From Mycolicibacterium sp. YH-1 (GTDB taxonomy: Bacteria > Actinomycetota > Actinomycetes > Mycobacteriales > Mycobacteriaceae): a stretch of DNA of 64,000 nucleotides. Below the pieces are notes generated by a model. The model was not told where the DNA came from. It did not search any database and worked only from the letters and a program-made list of their open reading frames with translations. How positions within the stretch are numbered: the first letter of the stretch is position 1; each line of letters begins with the position of its first letter. The position numbers were made by a program, and so were the translations under genes. The stretch lies in assembly GCF_022557175.1 (NCBI RefSeq), contig NZ_CP092915.1:4402001-4466000 (forward strand), given 5' to 3'. Shown here in pieces: positions 60,960-64,000 of the stretch.

Positions 60960-62576
60960 GTGTCGCTGATCGTTGGCTACGGCACCGATATGGGTAACGC
61001 CGAGGATGCGGCCATGACGTTCGCCGAGTCCGTCGCCGCCATCGGCATCGATGTCGAGGCGATCGAGCTCAACCAGGTCGAACTCGCTGATCTGAGCACC
61101 GCGACCCACTTCGTCGTCGTCACCTCGACGTTCGGTGAGGGCGAGTTCCCCGATAACGCGACGTTGTTCTGGGAGGCGATCAGCGCCGAGACGGATCGGC
61201 TCGAGCACCTGCGCTTTGCGGTCCTCGCGCTCGGAGACACCTCATACGAACTGTTCTGCCACGCAGGCAAGCTCCTCGACGAACGCCTCGGGACACTCGG
61301 CGGCACCAGGATGGTCGACCGCGTCGACGTTGACGGCTACTACGAGAAGCCCGCCGCCGCATGGACGGCCGACGTCATCAAGGTGCTGCAGGCCGACATG
61401 GCCGGCGCCGCGCCCACCGACACCGCCGTCGCCGACACCGCTGTCGCCGTCGGTGCCCCCGAGCCGTCGACCCGGGAGCGCCACCTACCGGTTGACGTGC
61501 GCCTCGTCGTGAACCGACTGCTCAACTCGCCGGAATCCGACAAGGAAGTCCGCCACTACGAGCTGGACCTGACCGGCTCCGGAATCAGTTACCACGCAGG
61601 CGATTCGATCGCCGTGCATGCCACCAACGATCCCGTGCTCGTCGACGCCCTGTTGACCCAATTGGGTGTCGGCGCGGACCACCCGGTCCCCGATCACGAC
61701 GAGCCACTCGGTGTCCTGCTCACCGAGCGTCTGGAGATCCGGACACCGTCGCGCGCATTGCAGGCCCTGGTGGCGGCGCGCACCAGCGACACCGAGGCCG
61801 CGGCCGCGCTCGGCGGTGCCGAGCCTGCCATCGCGGCGCCGGGATCGTGGGCCTACGGCAGGGACGTCCTGGACCTGATCCGGCTGGCCGACCTGAGCGT
61901 CGACGACGTCGTGGACACGTTGCGGCCGTTGCAGTTCCGCGACTACTCCATCGCCTCGAGCCCACTTGCGCATCCCGATCACGTGCACCTGACGGTGGCG
62001 ACCGTGCGGTACGCCGCGGGTGACCGTCAACACGGCGGCGTGGCCTCGACGTTCCTTGCCGAGCGCGGCGACGAGCTGCGCGTGCACCTGCGTCCCAACC
62101 ACAACTTCCGGCTACCCGCGGCCGACGTGCCGATCATCATGGTGGGCCCGGGAACCGGCATCGCCCCCTTCCGCGCGTTCCTGCAGGAGCGCCAGGCCAC
62201 CGGCGCGACGGGGCGGTCCTGGTTGTTCTTCGGCGACCGGCGCCGGGCCACCGACTTCCTCTACGGCTCCGAGCTTGAGGCGTTCGCGGCGGGCGGCACA
62301 CTCACCCGCCTGGACGTGGCCTTCTCACGCGAGAGTGCAGACGGCTCGAAAGTCTATGTCCAGCACCGCATGCACGACAACGCCAGCGAGCTCTTCGGCT
62401 GGCTACAGGACGGTGCGCACCTGTACGTGTGCGGTGACGAGAAGCAGATGGCCAAGGACGTCGATACGGCTTTGCACGATATCGTGGCGCGTTGTGGCGG
62501 CATGGACGCCGCGGCCGCGCACGCCTACGTCAACGACCTCATCAAGACCCACCGCTACGTGCGCGACGTCTACTAG
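60960..62576 (+). CDS. CysJ-like diflavin reductase (flavodoxin + FAD/NADPH domains)
   Basis: 538-residue reductase: N-terminal flavodoxin (YGTDMGNAEDAAMTF; TSTFGEGEFPDNATLFW; ALGDTSYELFCHAGKLLDERL), a linker repeating TAVADTAVAV, then a ferredoxin-NADP reductase-like half with FRDYSIASSPLAHPD (FAD), GVASTFLAERGD, VGPGTGIAPFRAFLQER (NADPH) and a C-terminal THRYVRDVY. It passes electrons from NADPH through FAD and FMN to an acceptor such as a sulfite reductase or P450. The start is unclear: GTG 60960 lacks a ribosome-binding site, whereas an ATC at 60942 is ideally spaced from GAGGGGG and would yield the expected TGQSDVSLIV start. Confidence 0.85.
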   Translation: MSLIVGYGTDMGNAEDAAMTFAESVAAIGIDVEAIELNQVELADLSTATHFVVVTSTFGEGEFPDNATLFWEAISAETDRLEHLRFAVLALGDTSYELFCHAGKLLDERLGTLGGTRMVDRVDVDGYYEKPAAAWTADVIKVLQADMAGAAPTDTAVADTAVAVGAPEPSTRERHLPVDVRLVVNRLLNSPESDKEVRHYELDLTGSGISYHAGDSIAVHATNDPVLVDALLTQLGVGADHPVPDHDEPLGVLLTERLEIRTPSRALQALVAARTSDTEAAAALGGAEPAIAAPGSWAYGRDVLDLIRLADLSVDDVVDTLRPLQFRDYSIASSPLAHPDHVHLTVATVRYAAGDRQHGGVASTFLAERGDELRVHLRPNHNFRLPAADVPIIMVGPGTGIAPFRAFLQERQATGATGRSWLFFGDRRRATDFLYGSELEAFAAGGTLTRLDVAFSRESADGSKVYVQHRMHDNASELFGWLQDGAHLYVCGDEKQMAKDVDTALHDIVARCGGMDAAAAHAYVNDLIKTHRYVRDVY

Positions 62577-62599
62577 CGCCCTGGCGGCCGGCACTCCCT

Positions 62600-62974
62600 T
62601 CAGCCTGCGACCAGATCCATCCGGAGGAACTCGGTGATGCGGAGCAGCCTCGGCGGACGCGCCACCTCGTCGGAGAGAGCCTGGAACGCCTCGAGTTCGG
62701 AGACAAGGCGTGGGGCGGTGAGTCTCACGTCCCGTTCACCGATCCGGAGTTGTGCGGCGCCGGCCTTCAGCGTGTTCTGCACCCAGTCCGAGCCCGATCC
62801 GTACACCAGAATGAACAGGTAGCCGTCGTCGACCGGATGGGCATCGAGCGGCGTGCGGTACGTCGCGCCAGAGGTGCGGCCGACGTGTGTCAGCACGGGC
62901 CACTTACCTCCCACGATTGCGCGCGGGTTGAACACCCTCTTGTTCACATGCCCCCACCACCTCGGCATCGGCAT
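62600..62974 (-). CDS. Deazaflavin (F420)-dependent nitroreductase-family protein (Ddn-like)
   Basis: 124-residue split-barrel protein of the DUF385/Ddn family: WPVLTHVGRTSGATYRTPLDAHPVDDGYLFILVYGSGSDWVQNTLKAGAAQLRIG is the family signature. Many mycobacterial members use F420H2 to reduce quinones or nitro compounds; others bind fatty acids or biliverdin. It is divergently placed to a TetR gene with two operators between them, so it is probably that regulator's target. Confidence 0.87.
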   Translation of the reverse strand: MPMPRWWGHVNKRVFNPRAIVGGKWPVLTHVGRTSGATYRTPLDAHPVDDGYLFILVYGSGSDWVQNTLKAGAAQLRIGERDVRLTAPRLVSELEAFQALSDEVARPPRLLRITEFLRMDLVAG

Positions 62975-63027
62975 CGCGATCTCCTTCTCTCACCTCAGCG
63001 GCGTTGGCGTGCATCCGCACGATCAGA

Positions 63028-63060
63028 CTTACACTCGTAAGGTAGACTTACGCACGTAAG
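63028..63060. promoter_or_regulatory. Two tandem TetR-type operators
   Basis: CTTACACTCGTAAG (63028-63041) and CTTACGCACGTAAG (63047-63060) are 14-bp palindromes with CTTAC/GTAAG ends, offset by 19 bp, in the gap between the Ddn-like gene and the TetR gene. The second is a perfect dyad. They very likely bind the adjacent regulator and silence both promoters. Confidence 0.8.
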
Positions 63061-63090
63061 GCTGTCAACACATTCGCCTCGGGAGTTGCC

Positions 63091-63741
63091 ATGTCACGTC
63101 GACCGCTACCGCTCAGCAGTGATCGGGTACTGGAAGCCGCGATTCGCGTCGCGGATCGCGGTGGCGTGGAGGCGATCACGATGCGACGGGTCGCGAAAGA
63201 GCTCGGTGTGGAGGCCATGTCGCTGTACCACCACGTGCCCACCAAGGACGCGATTCTCGACGGGGTGGTCGACATGGTGTTCGCGGCCATCGAGCTACCA
63301 CCCGTCGGATGCGGGGACTGGCGCGACGCGATCCGTGCTCGCGCGGCCTCCGCGCGTCTGGTTCTGTCGCAGCACAGGTGGGCACTTGGCCTGATGGACT
63401 CTCGGCGCAACCCGGGGCCGGCCACGCTCCGTCATCACGACGCCGTCCTCGGCGTCCTCAGATCAGCGGGTTTCACGCTGCCGATCGCCGCACACGCAGT
63501 CTCCCTCATCGACAGCTACATCAGCGGGTACGTCCTCCAGGAGGCAAGTCTTCCGATCACGACGCCCGAGGATGTCGAGGAAGTGGCGGGCAGCATCCTC
63601 GAGCGTCTGCCGCCCGGCCAGTGGCCGTATCTGAGGGAGATGATCGTCGACCACGCCCTACAGCCGGGCTACGACCACACGGCAGAGTTTGACTACGGCC
63701 TCGATCTGATTCTCGACGCGCTCGAGGCCCGCAGGAACTAG
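63091..63741 (+). CDS. TetR-family transcriptional regulator
   Basis: 216-residue TetR protein: N-terminal HTH with VLEAAIRVADRGGVEAITMRRVAKELGVEAMSLYHHVPTKDAILDGVVD, and a C-terminal ligand domain of the classical TetR_C type (LDLILDALEARRN at the end). It probably represses itself and the divergent Ddn-like gene through the palindromes at 63028-63060. It corresponds in position to Rv2912c but on the opposite strand from memory. The stop overlaps the convergent amidohydrolase by four bases. Confidence 0.88.
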   Translation: MSRRPLPLSSDRVLEAAIRVADRGGVEAITMRRVAKELGVEAMSLYHHVPTKDAILDGVVDMVFAAIELPPVGCGDWRDAIRARAASARLVLSQHRWALGLMDSRRNPGPATLRHHDAVLGVLRSAGFTLPIAAHAVSLIDSYISGYVLQEASLPITTPEDVEEVAGSILERLPPGQWPYLREMIVDHALQPGYDHTAEFDYGLDLILDALEARRN

Positions 63742-64000
63742 CGAAAGGCCCTGCCGCGCAACAACACCAGGTCGGGGTGGTCTAGCACGCCCGGTGTCCG
63801 GGGGTCTTCGGCATAGCAGACCAGATCCGCCGAGGCCCCGTGCTCGAGTGTCGGCCTGCCCAGCCAGGCGCGAGCGTCCCAGCACGCCGCGCCCAGCGCA
63901 TCGGTCGCGCTCATACCGACGGTCTGTAGTGCGGCGATCTCGTCGGCGATGCGGCCGTGGGCGACCATGCTGCCTGCGTCGGTGCCCGCGTAGATCGGCA
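63738..64000 (-). CDS. Amidohydrolase, C-terminal part only
   Basis: The last 87 residues of an amidohydrolase (imidazolonepropionase/prolidase-like), cut by the right edge. The catalytic metal Asp is in YAGTDAGSMVAHGR, followed by the conserved helix DEIAALQTVGMSATDALGAACWDARAWLGRPTLEHGASADLVCYAEDPRTPG. A member of this family (Rv2915c) lies near here in M. tuberculosis. The N-terminal metal site is outside the window. Confidence 0.82.
   Translation of the reverse strand, partial: PIYAGTDAGSMVAHGRIADEIAALQTVGMSATDALGAACWDARAWLGRPTLEHGASADLVCYAEDPRTPGVLDHPDLVLLRGRAFR

Noticed and set aside
1..64000. CRISPR arrays, tRNA or rRNA genes
   Set aside because: No regularly spaced repeats with unique spacers and no cloverleaf-like or rRNA-like segments were seen in any intergenic region.

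Overview
The window looks like the chromosome of a fast-growing mycobacterium (Mycolicibacterium type). It is GC-rich, packed with ATGA/GTGA stop-start overlaps, and contains mycobacterial marker families: a Rv0203/Rv1174c-type hemophore, DUF732, a 13E12-type HNH protein, an F420-linked Ddn-like enzyme, a LppW-like lipoprotein and an IdeR-type iron box. The backbone follows the M. tuberculosis order Rv2888c to Rv2915c as I remember it: amiC, tsf, rpsB, a M23 peptidase, a luciferase-like enzyme, xerC, viuB, dprA, comM, yraN, DUF2469, rnhB, lepB, rplS, lppW, trmD, rimM, a KH protein, rpsP, a SnoaL-like protein, dacB2, a TetR regulator and an amidohydrolase. Several accessory blocks interrupt this backbone.

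Block 1 (0.7-10.6 kb, between amiC and tsf) is a probable iron-regulated secondary-metabolite locus. A C-A-T-C-A-T-TE peptide synthetase lies behind a 15/19 match to the IdeR iron box and is translationally coupled to a flavin monooxygenase fused to a degenerate condensation-like domain. The adenylation pocket residues read as serine for module 1 and proline-like for module 2. This is the best candidate for an undescribed system, perhaps a small siderophore or metallophore.

Block 2 (10.6-20.3 kb) is an eight-gene minus-strand catabolic operon: acyl-CoA synthetase, Ltp-type thiolase-like protein, OB-fold partner, two transporters, MaoC hydratase, thiolase and a VOC protein. A PucR-type regulator lies upstream. 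Block 3 (25.9-29.2 kb) holds a HNH protein, a VOC protein next to a 40-bp dyad, and a lactate-monooxygenase-like enzyme, placed between xerC and viuB.

Block 4 (33-46.7 kb) separates yraN from the DUF2469-rnhB genes. It holds a broken KstD-like dehydrogenase, a SigH-like sigma factor lying downstream of two copper-type (CsoR/RicR-like) palindromes and a broken small gene, a GNAT enzyme, a DUF732 protein, a hemophore, and a ferric-iron ABC transporter operon. The last gene of that operon encodes an unusual adenylation-carrier-membrane acyltransferase fusion. A short lipid/CoA cluster and a HAD phosphatase follow.

The 46.7-52.4 kb stretch is the conserved translation and secretion backbone. Block 5 (53-57.9 kb) is the complete N-acetylglutaminylglutamine amide osmoprotectant set (peptidase, GNAT/ATP-grasp synthetase, amidotransferase). 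The remainder holds two tandem DacB-type carboxypeptidases separated by a 42-bp direct repeat, a cyclase-family hydrolase with an internal triplication, a CysJ-like flavoprotein with an odd start, and a TetR/Ddn divergent pair with two clear operators. All identifications come from reading the sequence; nothing was searched.
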